From Celerinatantimonas sp046054165 (GTDB lineage Bacteria > Pseudomonadota > Gammaproteobacteria > Enterobacterales > Celerinatantimonadaceae): 64,000 bases of DNA. The translations under genes were made by a program, and so were the position numbers. The stretch is taken from assembly GCF_046054165.1 (NCBI RefSeq), contig NZ_JBFNXK010000002.1, positions 186,001 through 250,000 on the forward strand. The letters run 5' to 3'. This document shows, one piece after another, positions 45,356-54,197 of the stretch; within the stretch, counting starts at the first letter, position 1; each line of letters opens with the position of its first letter. The notes beneath the pieces were generated by a model. It did not search any database, was not told where the DNA came from, and was given only the letters and a program-made list of their open reading frames with translations.

Positions 45356-46261
45356 TCACGATTCTTCCTGTAGTACTTTAGCCTGTTTAGACTTATTCAT
45401 ATTAAATACAACAATTCCAATAATAATCATACAGGATCCTAAAACCATAACTGACGACATTTTTTCAGACAATATAAAATAACCCATAACAATCGTTGTA
45501 ACTGGAACCAAATACATATATAACATTGTTTTGGAAACACCAATATATTCAACTGCTTTATTCCAAAAAATATAACAGGCTCCTGAAGCTACAATGCCTA
45601 AAAATAAAATATTATATAAATCAGAAGTAGCAAAAAAATGATGATTTAAAAACGATTCATTTAAAAACAACATGACAATGAAAATTGTAATAATAGCGTA
45701 GGCAAATATTTTTCTCACTCTAATGATAGTATCAATTTCATCATCAATACAATCCAGCGTAATTGCAAACAAAGACCATACAATCGCAGCGAGCAATGCT
45801 AAAAGATCACCTTTCGGATTAATATTGATATCCAGTGATCCCTCCTTAATGACTAAATAAACACCGATAATTGATATCAGGGTTCCTAATAAATTTTTTC
45901 GATTGAAATTATTTTGTTTAAATAAAAGAAAAATAAAAACAGTCGATATAATTGGGGAAGTTGTGACGATTAAAGATGCATTACTGGCATAGGTCATCTG
46001 GAGTGCATAATTTTCAAATAAAAAATAGATAGAAACGCCAAATAGGCTCGCTAAAAAGTATAACAATTCATTTTTTATGTTTATTTTATAAAAAAATTTC
46101 GGCCTAATTATAGCTAATACAATCCATGCCACAATACAGCGATAAAATAGAATTTGAATAGGCGATAAATCTTGCAAAAGAACTTTAGTGGAAATAAATG
46201 TACTGCCCCATACAATCACAGAGATAAGCGCTAATAAATGTCCATAATAACGTAAAAGCAT
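45356..46261 (-). CDS. EamA/DMT-family transporter
   Basis: 301 residues from the ATG at 46261 (GGAG close upstream); a reading 25 codons longer adds a charged stretch unlike the family. Ten hydrophobic helices in two EamA repeats: SVIVWGSTFISTKVLL near 14 and LLALLAAIVWSLFAI near 155. A short polar tail follows. DMT carriers usually export amino acids or metabolites. The gene is clearly more AT-rich than its neighbours, with many AAA/ATT codons, and is bordered by AT-rich spacers, so it was probably acquired. Confidence 0.88.
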   Translation of the reverse strand: MLLRYYGHLLALISVIVWGSTFISTKVLLQDLSPIQILFYRCIVAWIVLAIIRPKFFYKINIKNELLYFLASLFGVSIYFLFENYALQMTYASNASLIVTTSPIISTVFIFLLFKQNNFNRKNLLGTLISIIGVYLVIKEGSLDININPKGDLLALLAAIVWSLFAITLDCIDDEIDTIIRVRKIFAYAIITIFIVMLFLNESFLNHHFFATSDLYNILFLGIVASGACYIFWNKAVEYIGVSKTMLYMYLVPVTTIVMGYFILSEKMSSVMVLGSCMIIIGIVVFNMNKSKQAKVLQEES

Positions 46262-46793
46262 AACTCCAACCTTCAATAAATCCTTTTTATTTTTACAATA
46301 TGATTTAGAAATTAACCACTTAATATTTAGTTCCAATAGATTAAAATATAGGTCATTAATGTTCAGAAACCTTTTTTAATTTAACAATCATCATACAAAT
46401 GTCAATGGTAGATAAAGATATATATAGTTTACTCTTTATAATAAGAAATATAGTTTTTTATACTAAATTTATGCTCTATTTAAAGTTGTTTTTATATTTA
46501 TATTCACAATATAACTTAATTAGCAGTTATTTTATCGACTATTTTATTTCGACATCCTCTAAAGTTTACATTAAACTTTTTACATTTATTCACACTAATA
46601 GTGACAGACTGAACCGCATTCAGAGCACAACGTCTATTTCAATTCGCCAATACACAGGCCCAGAGACCATGCAATGGGATCTCAGAATGAATGGCAAAAT
46701 ATAAGGTTGTGTATTTGAGAGAAATAATGATAAGGACAGAAGATAAGAATGAGAGCTGCATCCTGTGATGCACATAGATCCAAGCAATAAACA
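46262..46793. other. AT-rich non-coding stretch
   Basis: About 530 bases, mostly A and T up to 46600. A 101-codon frame at 46399-46704 has no ribosome-binding site and no coding character. Probable promoter of the DMT gene; otherwise I see nothing. Confidence 0.45.
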
Positions 46794-46822
46794 GACATAC
46801 CGGCCCAGATAACCGGTATGTC
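46794..46822 (-). terminator. Hairpin after prfC
   Basis: GACATACCGG and CCGGTATGTC pair over 10 bp with a 9-base loop, 9 bases after the prfC stop; the following bases are moderately T-rich. Confidence 0.75.
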
Positions 46823-46830
46823 CAAACCAA

Positions 46831-48417
46831 TTAATGCTCTCGGGTTTTACAAAATTCAATATCCGGATGACGTTCAATCGCCAAGTTTAGATTAACCATC
46901 GTGGGGGCCAGATAGGTCAAATTATCACCACCATCCAGAGCCAGATGTTCATGCGCTTTACGTGTAAACTCATCCACTTTACGCTCGTTCCCATAACACC
47001 AGCGAGCCGTCGCGACATTGATGGTTTCATACACCGCTTCCACTTTATACTCAGTTCTCAAGCGATGTACGACCACATCAAACTGCAGTACCCCAACCGC
47101 ACCGACGATTAAATCGTTATTCCGCAGCGGCCGAAAAACCTGTACGGCGCCTTCTTCTGAAAGCTGGATCAATCCTTTCTGCAGTTGTTTTTGCTTGAGT
47201 GGATCTTTTAACCGAATACGACGGAACATTTCCGGTGCGAAGTTCGGGATCCCGGTAAATTTGAACGTATCCCCTTGCGTAAACGTATCGCCAATCTGAA
47301 TCGTACCGTGATTATGTAGACCGATAATATCGCCGGCAATAGCGCGTTCCGCAGCGCTGCGATCCCCCGCCATAAAGGTCACGGCATCCGAGATACTTAC
47401 ATCTTTACCGATCCGAACATGGTGCATCTTCATGCCTTTAGTATATTCACCGGACACAACCCGCATAAAGGCGATCCGGTCCCGATGTTTCGGATCCATA
47501 TTGGCCTGAATTTTAAATACAAAGCCACTGAACTTATCATCTTCAGCTTGAACCGCTGCGACATCCGTTTGACGAGGCATCGGTGCTGGAGCCCAAGCAG
47601 TCAGACCATCTAACATATGATCGACCCCAAAGTTACCCAATGCAGTACCGAAAAATACCGGGGTCAGTTCTCCCGACAAGAATAGTTTTTCATCAAATTC
47701 GTTCGATGCCCCCAGCACTAACTCCAGCTCTTCACGCAGAGCTTCCGCCAAGCCAGAACCAATAGCGGCATCAACTTTGGGATTATTTAACCCTTCAATC
47801 ACCCGGCGTTCCTGAATCATATGCCCCTGACCGCTTTTATAGAGCACCACTTCATCACGCAGAATATGATAAACCCCTTTAAACTCTTTCCCGCAGCCAA
47901 TCGGCCAAGTGATCGGCGCACAGGCAATTTTCAATTCATCTTCAACTTCATCTAACAGTTCCATTGGATCACGGGTCTCCCGGTCCAATTTGTTCATGAA
48001 GGTTAAGATGGGCGTATCGCGCAGCCGGGTGACTTCCATCAATTTGCGAGTTCGATCTTCCACCCCTTTAGCAGCATCAATCACCATCAAACATGAATCG
48101 ACAGCGGTCAGAGTTCGATAGGTATCTTCTGAGAAATCTTCATGTCCCGGAGTATCCAACAGGTTGACAATACAGTCATTATACGGAAACTGCATCACTG
48201 ACGTGGTCACAGAAATCCCACGCTCCTGCTCCATCTGCATCCAGTCTGATTTGGCATGATGACTACTGCCCCGACCTTTCACGGTACCCGCCGTCTGGAT
48301 TGCATGTCCGAATAACAGCACTTTTTCAGTAATCGTGGTTTTACCCGCATCCGGGTGCGAGATAATAGCGAAAGTTCTTCGCTTATTGATTTCATTAAGA
48401 AAATCTTGGTTTGCCAT
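46831..48417 (-). CDS. prfC: Peptide chain release factor 3
   Basis: 528 residues. GTPase motifs are ISHPDAGKTT near 19, DTPGHEDFSEDTYRTL near 88 and NKLDRE near 142; QERGISVTTSVMQFPY is the RF3 switch region. RF3 recycles RF1/RF2 after termination. The 5' end (codons around ISHPDAGK) is the known integration site of SXT/R391-type conjugative elements in related bacteria. Here the coding sequence is intact, and a CI-like repressor gene lies 255 bases upstream on the same strand. Confidence 0.97.
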   Translation of the reverse strand: MANQDFLNEINKRRTFAIISHPDAGKTTITEKVLLFGHAIQTAGTVKGRGSSHHAKSDWMQMEQERGISVTTSVMQFPYNDCIVNLLDTPGHEDFSEDTYRTLTAVDSCLMVIDAAKGVEDRTRKLMEVTRLRDTPILTFMNKLDRETRDPMELLDEVEDELKIACAPITWPIGCGKEFKGVYHILRDEVVLYKSGQGHMIQERRVIEGLNNPKVDAAIGSGLAEALREELELVLGASNEFDEKLFLSGELTPVFFGTALGNFGVDHMLDGLTAWAPAPMPRQTDVAAVQAEDDKFSGFVFKIQANMDPKHRDRIAFMRVVSGEYTKGMKMHHVRIGKDVSISDAVTFMAGDRSAAERAIAGDIIGLHNHGTIQIGDTFTQGDTFKFTGIPNFAPEMFRRIRLKDPLKQKQLQKGLIQLSEEGAVQVFRPLRNNDLIVGAVGVLQFDVVVHRLRTEYKVEAVYETINVATARWCYGNERKVDEFTRKAHEHLALDGGDNLTYLAPTMVNLNLAIERHPDIEFCKTREH

Positions 48418-48433
48418 GTATAAATTCTTTTAG

Positions 48434-48454
48434 TTTGTACACGGATTTGTACAC
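48434..48454 (-). repeat. Two direct 9-base repeats before prfC
   Basis: TTTGTACAC occurs at 48434-48442 and 48446-48454 (plus-strand reading), a 12-base period, 17-37 bases from the prfC start. They may be a protein-binding site, or part of an element junction. Confidence 0.5.
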
Positions 48455-48672
48455 ACTTTTGGAAGTACTCTCTTTTCAGTTCTTCGCTGATCAAATCCGT
48501 TGTGTTAATCGTAATTGGCCGCTATTTTCGCCGATCTTGACTTTATAAACAATCAATGGTTACCTAATCGATTACCATTTACGCTCAGTATGCACCAATG
48601 CTCAGTTGTCGCGGTTTGTAATCGTTACTTCTTCAGCCCATGAACAATGGTGACTGAACCACGCCTCCATCG
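48455..48672. other. Spacer between prfC and the CI-like repressor gene
   Basis: About 220 bases with no supported gene. A TATAAAG sequence on the minus strand near 48545 could be the prfC -10. AATGGT and ACCATT form a short inverted repeat around a TAATCGATTA palindrome near 48570. Confidence 0.4.
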
Positions 48673-49320
48673 TTACCCAAAATCGATGATCGCTTGTCGA
48701 ACTACACCAATAATGGTGCAATTACTGTTGATTGGTATGACAGGGTATTGAGGATTCAAAGGTTTTAGGTACTTCTGTTCACCCTCAATGATCAACTGCT
48801 TAAAGATAGCTTCTTTAGAATCGTCCAAACGCGCAACAACCAATGAGCCTGATGAAGCAGGCCATTCAGGATCGACAACGATCACAGCACCTTCAGGTAT
48901 TGACTTTTTACCGCTTGGATTTTCCATACTATCGCCCTTTACACGAAGTGCGAAACAACCCTCATGCGCTTTCCCAGAGACTTCACGCCACTTCTCAATA
49001 TCTTCATGGGTAAATCCCTCCGCTATTTCACTCCAATCACCAGCCTGAACCCAGTTAATAAGAGGAATTCTTCCCTTCATATCAAGCCCCACGTCTACAT
49101 TACTGACCCCCAAGCCAATGTCACCCTCCCCGGTGGCGAGCCAATGAGCATTTACGCGAAGCGTCTCCGCGATCTGCATGGTGTAACGAGACCGAACCGA
49201 TTTACCAGAGCAAATCTGGCTGATCGACTGCTGTTTGATACCAATGCAACGAGCCAGCTCAGACTGAGTCATCTCAGTAAGCTGCAAGGCATGGTTTAGT
49301 CGTTCGGATAAAGTTTTCAT
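48673..49320 (-). CDS. CI/LexA-like repressor (XRE HTH plus S24 peptidase)
   Basis: 215 residues. XRE-type HTH at about 18-42 (QSELARCIGIKQQSISQICSGK). The S24 half has an Ala93-Gly94 cleavage site (VQAGDW), the nucleophile Ser131 in KGDSM and the general-base Lys174 in EAIFKQL, so all self-cleavage residues are kept. This is the plan of phage and ICE repressors that are cut during the SOS response. No phage or conjugation genes surround it. A TTTAAaCA/TGTTAAA near-palindrome in the upstream gap may be its operator. The size matches SetR of SXT, but sequence identity cannot be judged here. Confidence 0.85.
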   Translation of the reverse strand: MKTLSERLNHALQLTEMTQSELARCIGIKQQSISQICSGKSVRSRYTMQIAETLRVNAHWLATGEGDIGLGVSNVDVGLDMKGRIPLINWVQAGDWSEIAEGFTHEDIEKWREVSGKAHEGCFALRVKGDSMENPSGKKSIPEGAVIVVDPEWPASSGSLVVARLDDSKEAIFKQLIIEGEQKYLKPLNPQYPVIPINSNCTIIGVVRQAIIDFG

Positions 49321-49402
49321 AAATCTATATTTTACAAATAAAACTGTAGCCTTTAAACAATTTTAACTGTTAAATTATCGATGGGGTAATCAGAAAAAGG
49401 TT

Positions 49403-50296
49403 CTACTGGCGCGCCAAGTGAAGCGCCTTTGCGATCTCAATAAAGTGTTCCAAGGCTGCAGAACGGCTATCTTTTCTCCAAACAAGCTCGATATTGACAG
49501 GTAAGTTAAGATCCTCAAGCTCGATAACGGAAAGGCCGGATGGCAATCCTTGCAACACCGTTCGGGGAACAATGGTGCACCCTACACCAGACGCCACAAG
49601 AGAGAGCATCGTGATAGCATCACTGCCTTTCTCAATAATACGTGGCTCTAGTCCCCGGTGTTGCAAAAACTGAAGTAATTGGTCATGAAAAATAGGGCTC
49701 TTCTCTCGTTCAAACCAAACAAATCCCCAATCTTGGATATCTTTAAGGTAACGAGGCCTCTGCTCAAGTAGTGGAGAATCAGACGGAACGACCAATGCCA
49801 ATTGATCTTCGTACAATATCATGGAGTTTAGCTCGGGTAATGCCAGCGGAAACATCAATATTCCCGCATCCAACCGTCCCTTTAAAATCGCATCAAGCTG
49901 AGGCCCTGAAAGTAAGGTATCGACATCTAACATCACAGCTGGAAACGCCTTCCGATAACGCTTTAAGATCTGATTTATGGGCTCAAGCCAAAGAATCATA
50001 ACGGTCACGCCGATACTCAACTGACCTTCCAAACCCTGTCCTACTTTCCTCGCTTTGCTTTTGGCTCTATCCAGCTGGGCTAGAACATCCTGAGTATCCT
50101 GTAGAAATACTTCACCAGCCGGCGTAAGTTCAACGCCTGATGAATGACGTAAAAATAAAACACAACCAATATCGTCTTCTAATAACTTGATTTGTCTGGT
50201 CAGCGCAGGCTGCGCGATATGAATCGCACGGGCTGCAGCAGAAAAGGACCGTGCCACTGCGATCGCATGAAAATAGTGAATTTGCTTTAAATCCAT
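49403..50296 (-). CDS. LysR-family transcriptional regulator
   Basis: 297 residues from the ATG at 50296; an ATG five codons earlier has a poorer upstream signal. HTH in the first 60 residues (MDLKQIHYFHAIAVARSFSAAARAIHIAQPALTRQIKLLE is the standard N-terminus), then a substrate-binding domain of two alpha/beta lobes. It is divergent from the M20 amidohydrolase gene with 118 bases between, the usual arrangement for a LysR activator and its target. Confidence 0.9.
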   Translation of the reverse strand: MDLKQIHYFHAIAVARSFSAAARAIHIAQPALTRQIKLLEDDIGCVLFLRHSSGVELTPAGEVFLQDTQDVLAQLDRAKSKARKVGQGLEGQLSIGVTVMILWLEPINQILKRYRKAFPAVMLDVDTLLSGPQLDAILKGRLDAGILMFPLALPELNSMILYEDQLALVVPSDSPLLEQRPRYLKDIQDWGFVWFEREKSPIFHDQLLQFLQHRGLEPRIIEKGSDAITMLSLVASGVGCTIVPRTVLQGLPSGLSVIELEDLNLPVNIELVWRKDSRSAALEHFIEIAKALHLARQ

Positions 50297-50414
50297 ATCG
50301 CGTACATCCATATCAAATTGCTATTGAGGAGCAATAAATTAACTATTTTTATTATCGCACACCGCGTGCAACACTGCTAAATATCACCGCCTTAGTTTTA
50401 GAAAGGAATTATTT

Positions 50415-51590
50415 ATGCAGACGTTTTTTGAATCATGCCTTGATGATCTTATAGCCCTCCGCCAAGACTTACATCAACATCCGGAACTTGGTTTTCAGGA
50501 AATCTATACATCGTCAAAAGTAAAAAGCATTCTAGAGGAACTGAATATTCCATACACTGATGGACTAGGTCATACCGGACTCGTCGCCACAGTTCATGGA
50601 ACCCAACCGGATAATGGTAAAAAAATCGGTTTAAGAGCGGACATGGACGCACTCCCCATGACCGAGAAAACAAGCCGCACATACGGTTCAAAACACGCTG
50701 GTCGCATGCATGCTTGTGGTCACGATGGTCATACCACCATCTTGATTGGTGTCGCTAAATATCTGGCTCAACATCGAGATTTTTCCGGAACAATTTATCT
50801 GATATTTCAACCGGCTGAAGAAGGTTTTGGGGGCGGTGATGCCATGGTCAAAGACGGGTTATTCGAGCAGTTTCCAATGGATGCTGTATACGGACTACAT
50901 AACTGGCCTTATCTCGAAGCAGGGAAAATTGCAGTCGTCGACGGTCCAGCGATGGCTTCCTGTGACCGACTAGATATTATCGTCAATGGCCTTGGTGGAC
51001 ACGGTGGGGCAACACCGCATTTAACCATTGATCCGATTCGAATTAGTGCCTCACTCATTCAGTCTTTACATACCATCATTAGCCGAGAAGTTGCGCCATC
51101 CGATCAGGCCGTGTTGAGCCTGTGCGCCATTCAATCAGGTGAGCTAAATGCTTTCAATGTAATCCCACAAAAAGCATACCTGAGTGGGACGATTAGAACC
51201 TTTGCTCCTCAAGTTCAGGATAACATTGAAGCAGCCATAAAGAGAATATGCTCAGGCGTCGCAGCTAGCTATGGCGCTCATATTGATGTCAACTATCAGC
51301 GAATTTATCCGGCAACGATCAATACCCCCCAATGCAGTCAATTAGTCAGGGAGACCATAGCGCACGTTTTTCCTCCGGGAACACTCGATAACTCAGTCGC
51401 ACCAAGTTTGGCCAGTGAAGATTTTTCATTTCTGCTCAACGCCTGTCAAGGGGCCTATATTTTTCTGGGGAGTGCCCGACATGAAAACGATGAGCCACTG
51501 CACAGCCCAAATTACGATTTTAATGATGATGTTATTATGACAGGAGCAACGCTACTTGCCTCTACAGCATTAAACGCTTTAGCGTCCTAG
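50415..51590 (+). CDS. M20 family amidohydrolase (hippurate/N-acyl-amino-acid hydrolase type)
   Basis: 391 residues. Metal ligands of the M20D group are all seen: HACGHDGHTT near 99, PAEEGFGGG near 134, GLHNWP near 158 and LHSPNYDFND near 363, with LRADMDALPM near 72. The dimerisation (lid) domain lies at about 180-290. Such enzymes release an amino acid from an N-acyl, N-carbamoyl or similar conjugate. No signal peptide is present, so it acts in the cytoplasm, presumably on a compound imported by the adjacent ABC system. AAGGA lies before the ATG. Confidence 0.9.
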   Translation: MQTFFESCLDDLIALRQDLHQHPELGFQEIYTSSKVKSILEELNIPYTDGLGHTGLVATVHGTQPDNGKKIGLRADMDALPMTEKTSRTYGSKHAGRMHACGHDGHTTILIGVAKYLAQHRDFSGTIYLIFQPAEEGFGGGDAMVKDGLFEQFPMDAVYGLHNWPYLEAGKIAVVDGPAMASCDRLDIIVNGLGGHGGATPHLTIDPIRISASLIQSLHTIISREVAPSDQAVLSLCAIQSGELNAFNVIPQKAYLSGTIRTFAPQVQDNIEAAIKRICSGVAASYGAHIDVNYQRIYPATINTPQCSQLVRETIAHVFPPGTLDNSVAPSLASEDFSFLLNACQGAYIFLGSARHENDEPLHSPNYDFNDDVIMTGATLLASTALNALAS

Positions 51591-51601
51591 GAAACCCAAA
51601 A

Positions 51602-51636
51602 CGAATAGAGCGCTCAAACACTGAGCGCTCTATTCG
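51602..51636. terminator. 15-bp perfect hairpin between convergent transcripts
   Basis: CGAATAGAGCGCTCA and its exact complement enclose AACAC, 12 bases after the amidohydrolase stop. On the minus strand it is followed by TTTT, so it can also end the ABC operon. Confidence 0.88.
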
Positions 51637-51644
51637 AAGTAAGA

Positions 51645-51821
51645 TTATTTTTCTGCGGCCAACCAACGAAATACGGTTCTGGAGCTGATTCCTAGGACTC
51701 CCGACACCGTCTCAACTTTCCACCCATTAGCCACGGCCTCCATCGCAATGGGTCTTAGTATAGCGTGAATGATCTTTTGTGAGGGTTTGATCTCTTCACG
51801 CGGCTTCCCCACCCCATTCAT
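51645..51821 (-). CDS. Small helix-turn-helix protein overlapping the livF stop
   Basis: 58 residues. The ATG overlaps the livF stop in a TGATGA arrangement, the stop (TAA) is 8 bases before the terminator hairpin, and the frame is clean. Residues about 35-55 read WKVETVSGVLGISSRTVFRW, a good helix-turn-helix of the type in transposases, resolvases and small regulators (Gly in the turn, R-T-V-x-R-W in the recognition helix). The N-terminus is basic and amphipathic. It may be a real coupled regulator of the operon, or the C-terminal remnant of a longer gene. I recognise no named family. Confidence 0.6.
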   Translation of the reverse strand: MNGVGKPREEIKPSQKIIHAILRPIAMEAVANGWKVETVSGVLGISSRTVFRWLAAEK

Positions 51822-52540
51822 CAGGCCGCTCGACCTCCGAGATAAAGTTCACGAATTTCTGGATCGTTAAGTAAGTCTTTAGCTTGTCCTTCCAGAGCCA
51901 CTTGCCCCATCGCAAGTACATAGGCCCTATCCGACATTTTCAAAGCTTCGATCGCATTTTGTTCCACCATCAGAATGGTGACTTGTTCCTGCTCACGGAT
52001 CTTAACGATGGCATCAAATACATCCAGCAGCATTTTGGGCGACAACCCAGCTGAAGGTTCATCCAACAATAAAATCGATGGCGATGGCATTAATGCTCTG
52101 GCAAGCGCTAATATTTGTCTTTCTCCGCCCGACATAGACGATGCAGAGTCAGACCACTTTTTCTTAAGGATGGGATATTGTTCGCAGAGCGCTTCAATTC
52201 GTTGCACTTTCTCCTGCGGACTCATAAATAAGCCCCCGGTATGCAAATTTTCTTTTATCGATAACTGGGTAAAAACATTATCTGTCTGCGGAACGAATCC
52301 CATGGAACATTCGCGAATTTTTCGATGCACCGGGAGATGACCAACCGACTTTCCCTGCATCGAAATATCCCCTTCTCGGGGCAATAAAAAACCTGCAATA
52401 GTTTTAAGTAACGTCGATTTACCACAACCATTGGGTCCCAAGAGAGTCACGATCTCACCCTGCTCAGCATGTAAACTGATACCATTGAGAATATTAATTC
52501 CCGGAGTATAACCTGCAACAAGATCCTTCACGTCTATCAT
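51821..52540 (-). CDS. Branched-chain-type ABC transporter ATPase (LivF-like)
   Basis: 239 residues. Walker A GPNGCGKSTL near 35, signature MSGGERQILALARALM near 136, Walker B ILLLDEPSAGLSPKM and the H-loop replaced by VEQNA as usual in LivF. It is one of two ATPases of a HAAT-type importer. It overlaps the LivG-like gene by 4 bases. Confidence 0.93.
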   Translation of the reverse strand: MIDVKDLVAGYTPGINILNGISLHAEQGEIVTLLGPNGCGKSTLLKTIAGFLLPREGDISMQGKSVGHLPVHRKIRECSMGFVPQTDNVFTQLSIKENLHTGGLFMSPQEKVQRIEALCEQYPILKKKWSDSASSMSGGERQILALARALMPSPSILLLDEPSAGLSPKMLLDVFDAIVKIREQEQVTILMVEQNAIEALKMSDRAYVLAMGQVALEGQAKDLLNDPEIRELYLGGRAA

Positions 52541-53316
52541 ACTGCCTCCTGCATTTCACTAAAGTTACCGCCAAGGTAAGCACTGATGACTTCCTTGTTT
52601 TTAGACAGATCTTCCGGTAAACAATCCGCCACAATATCGCCACGATTTAAGACGATACAGCGATGGCACAGCTCACGAATGAACTGCATATCATGTTCAA
52701 TGATAATCAGGGAAAGACCTTTTTTATTCAAACGCACCAAGGTATCGACAATACTTTTCCTTAAATTGGGATGAACGCCAGCCATAGGCTCATCAAGCAT
52801 AAGCACATCAGGTTCGCCCATCAGCGCACACGCAATACCTAACAGTTTCTTCTGACCTCCAGAAATAGCCGATGCAGGCTGATGGCTTACTTTTGTCAAT
52901 AACAGTTCTTCCAAAATCGCTTTGGCCTTATGCATTACTTTAGCTTCAAGCTCGGTCATAGAGCGCGTTTTGAACAGGTTTTGCCATAATTTATGTTGTT
53001 GTGTATCGGCTGCCATCACGACTTCAAGGACCGACATTTTTGATGGCATAGAAGGTAACTGGAATGTACGAGCAATCCCAGTGCGAATTATTTCATGAGG
53101 TTGGCACTTCTCAACATGAACGTTATTCAGTGCGATTTGCCCCGCGTCTGCTGGCGTAAAACCAGAAATGACATTGAGCAACGTACTTTTGCCTGAACCA
53201 TTTGGACCAAGTAAACCCAATATTTCCCCCTTTTTTAAAGAAAAGGAAATATTCTCTAGCACATGATTTCCACCAAATGATTTTGAAATATGGGTGACAT
53301 TCATTAACGAACTCAT
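52537..53316 (-). CDS. Branched-chain-type ABC transporter ATPase (LivG-like)
   Basis: 259 residues. Walker A GPNGSGKSTLLN near 36, signature ISGGQKKLLGIACALM near 151, DEPMAGVHPNLR and the IIEHDM loop typical of LivG. The start overlaps the permease stop by 4 bases. With the LivF-like protein it drives amino-acid-type substrate import. Confidence 0.93.
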   Translation of the reverse strand: MSSLMNVTHISKSFGGNHVLENISFSLKKGEILGLLGPNGSGKSTLLNVISGFTPADAGQIALNNVHVEKCQPHEIIRTGIARTFQLPSMPSKMSVLEVVMAADTQQHKLWQNLFKTRSMTELEAKVMHKAKAILEELLLTKVSHQPASAISGGQKKLLGIACALMGEPDVLMLDEPMAGVHPNLRKSIVDTLVRLNKKGLSLIIIEHDMQFIRELCHRCIVLNRGDIVADCLPEDLSKNKEVISAYLGGNFSEMQEAV

Positions 53317-54197
53317 CGTATTTCCCTCACTTGTTCAGGTATCAATCCATCCGACTTTTTCAACAAACATAAAAGTAGAATAAAACCAATGAGTCCCAGA
53401 CGTATAGCACCGCTGGTATCCGCACTGATATTAAAAATATCTTTGGCAAACGGGATAAAGTTGTAGAGCAATTCAATAATCAAACTCCCCAGGAGTACCC
53501 CCGATACGCGCCCTATTCCCCCAATAATGACCATACTCCAAATCACAAATGTTTCAGAGGACAGCAAATAATCAGGGCTGACGTAATTCATATAGAGCGC
53601 AAGTATCATTCCAGCTACAGCACTAATCATGCTACTCAGAACCAATGCTTGACACTTTATCGATAAAACATGGTATCCAAGACACATCGCTAATTGGGGT
53701 TCTTCACGGATGAGTCGTAACGCTCGACCAAATTTACTCATATAAACTTGTCTGCAGAGTAATGCCGTTATACACAGAAGAACGGCAGTAATAATGAAAA
53801 AGGTATAAGACGAACCTGCCGTATCATTGAATCCATGAATCACTATATGGCTGATCCCCTGAGCGCCCCCGGTTAGCTCATCTTCATTGAAGACAATCAT
53901 ACGAATGATTTCAGCAACGGCCAGAGTCGCAATGCCCCAATAATCTGCCGCCAATTTGCGGCCCAACATTCCTATCGCTAGTGCTAATAGCGCGGCTATT
54001 GCCAATCCCACAAGAATAGAAAGCAGTAGTGGAATATCCCACATCATGCCGATACCTATCGCATAGGCACCGATTCCCACAAATGCGATATGTCCAAAAT
54101 TAAGGAGTCCCGTCCACCCAGCCTGAATATTCAGCGCTAAAGCGATCAAGCCATAAATTCCCGTCATGATGATGACATGCAATAAAAACTCAAACAC
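53313..54197 (-). CDS. Branched-chain-type ABC transporter permease (LivM-like)
   Basis: 294 residues from the GTG at 54197, which has GGAG seven bases upstream; a longer start would overlap the LivH-like gene by 59 bases. About eight helices, with GWTGLLNFGHIAFVGIGAYA and GRKLAADYWGIATLAVAEIIRM typical of LivM, and RALRLIREEPQLAMCLGY as the coupling loop. FVIWSMVIIGGIGRVSGVLLG is the C-terminal signature. Confidence 0.92.
   Translation of the reverse strand: MFEFLLHVIIMTGIYGLIALALNIQAGWTGLLNFGHIAFVGIGAYAIGIGMMWDIPLLLSILVGLAIAALLALAIGMLGRKLAADYWGIATLAVAEIIRMIVFNEDELTGGAQGISHIVIHGFNDTAGSSYTFFIITAVLLCITALLCRQVYMSKFGRALRLIREEPQLAMCLGYHVLSIKCQALVLSSMISAVAGMILALYMNYVSPDYLLSSETFVIWSMVIIGGIGRVSGVLLGSLIIELLYNFIPFAKDIFNISADTSGAIRLGLIGFILLLCLLKKSDGLIPEQVREIR

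Noticed and set aside
46399..46704. 101-codon frame in the AT-rich spacer
   Set aside because: Composition follows the AT-rich DNA; no start signal, no recognisable domain.
48279..48494. Frame overlapping the prfC 5' end on the same strand, beginning with protein-like residues
   Set aside because: The second half is only prfC in another frame; no start signal, and nothing identifies the first 30 residues as an integrase end.
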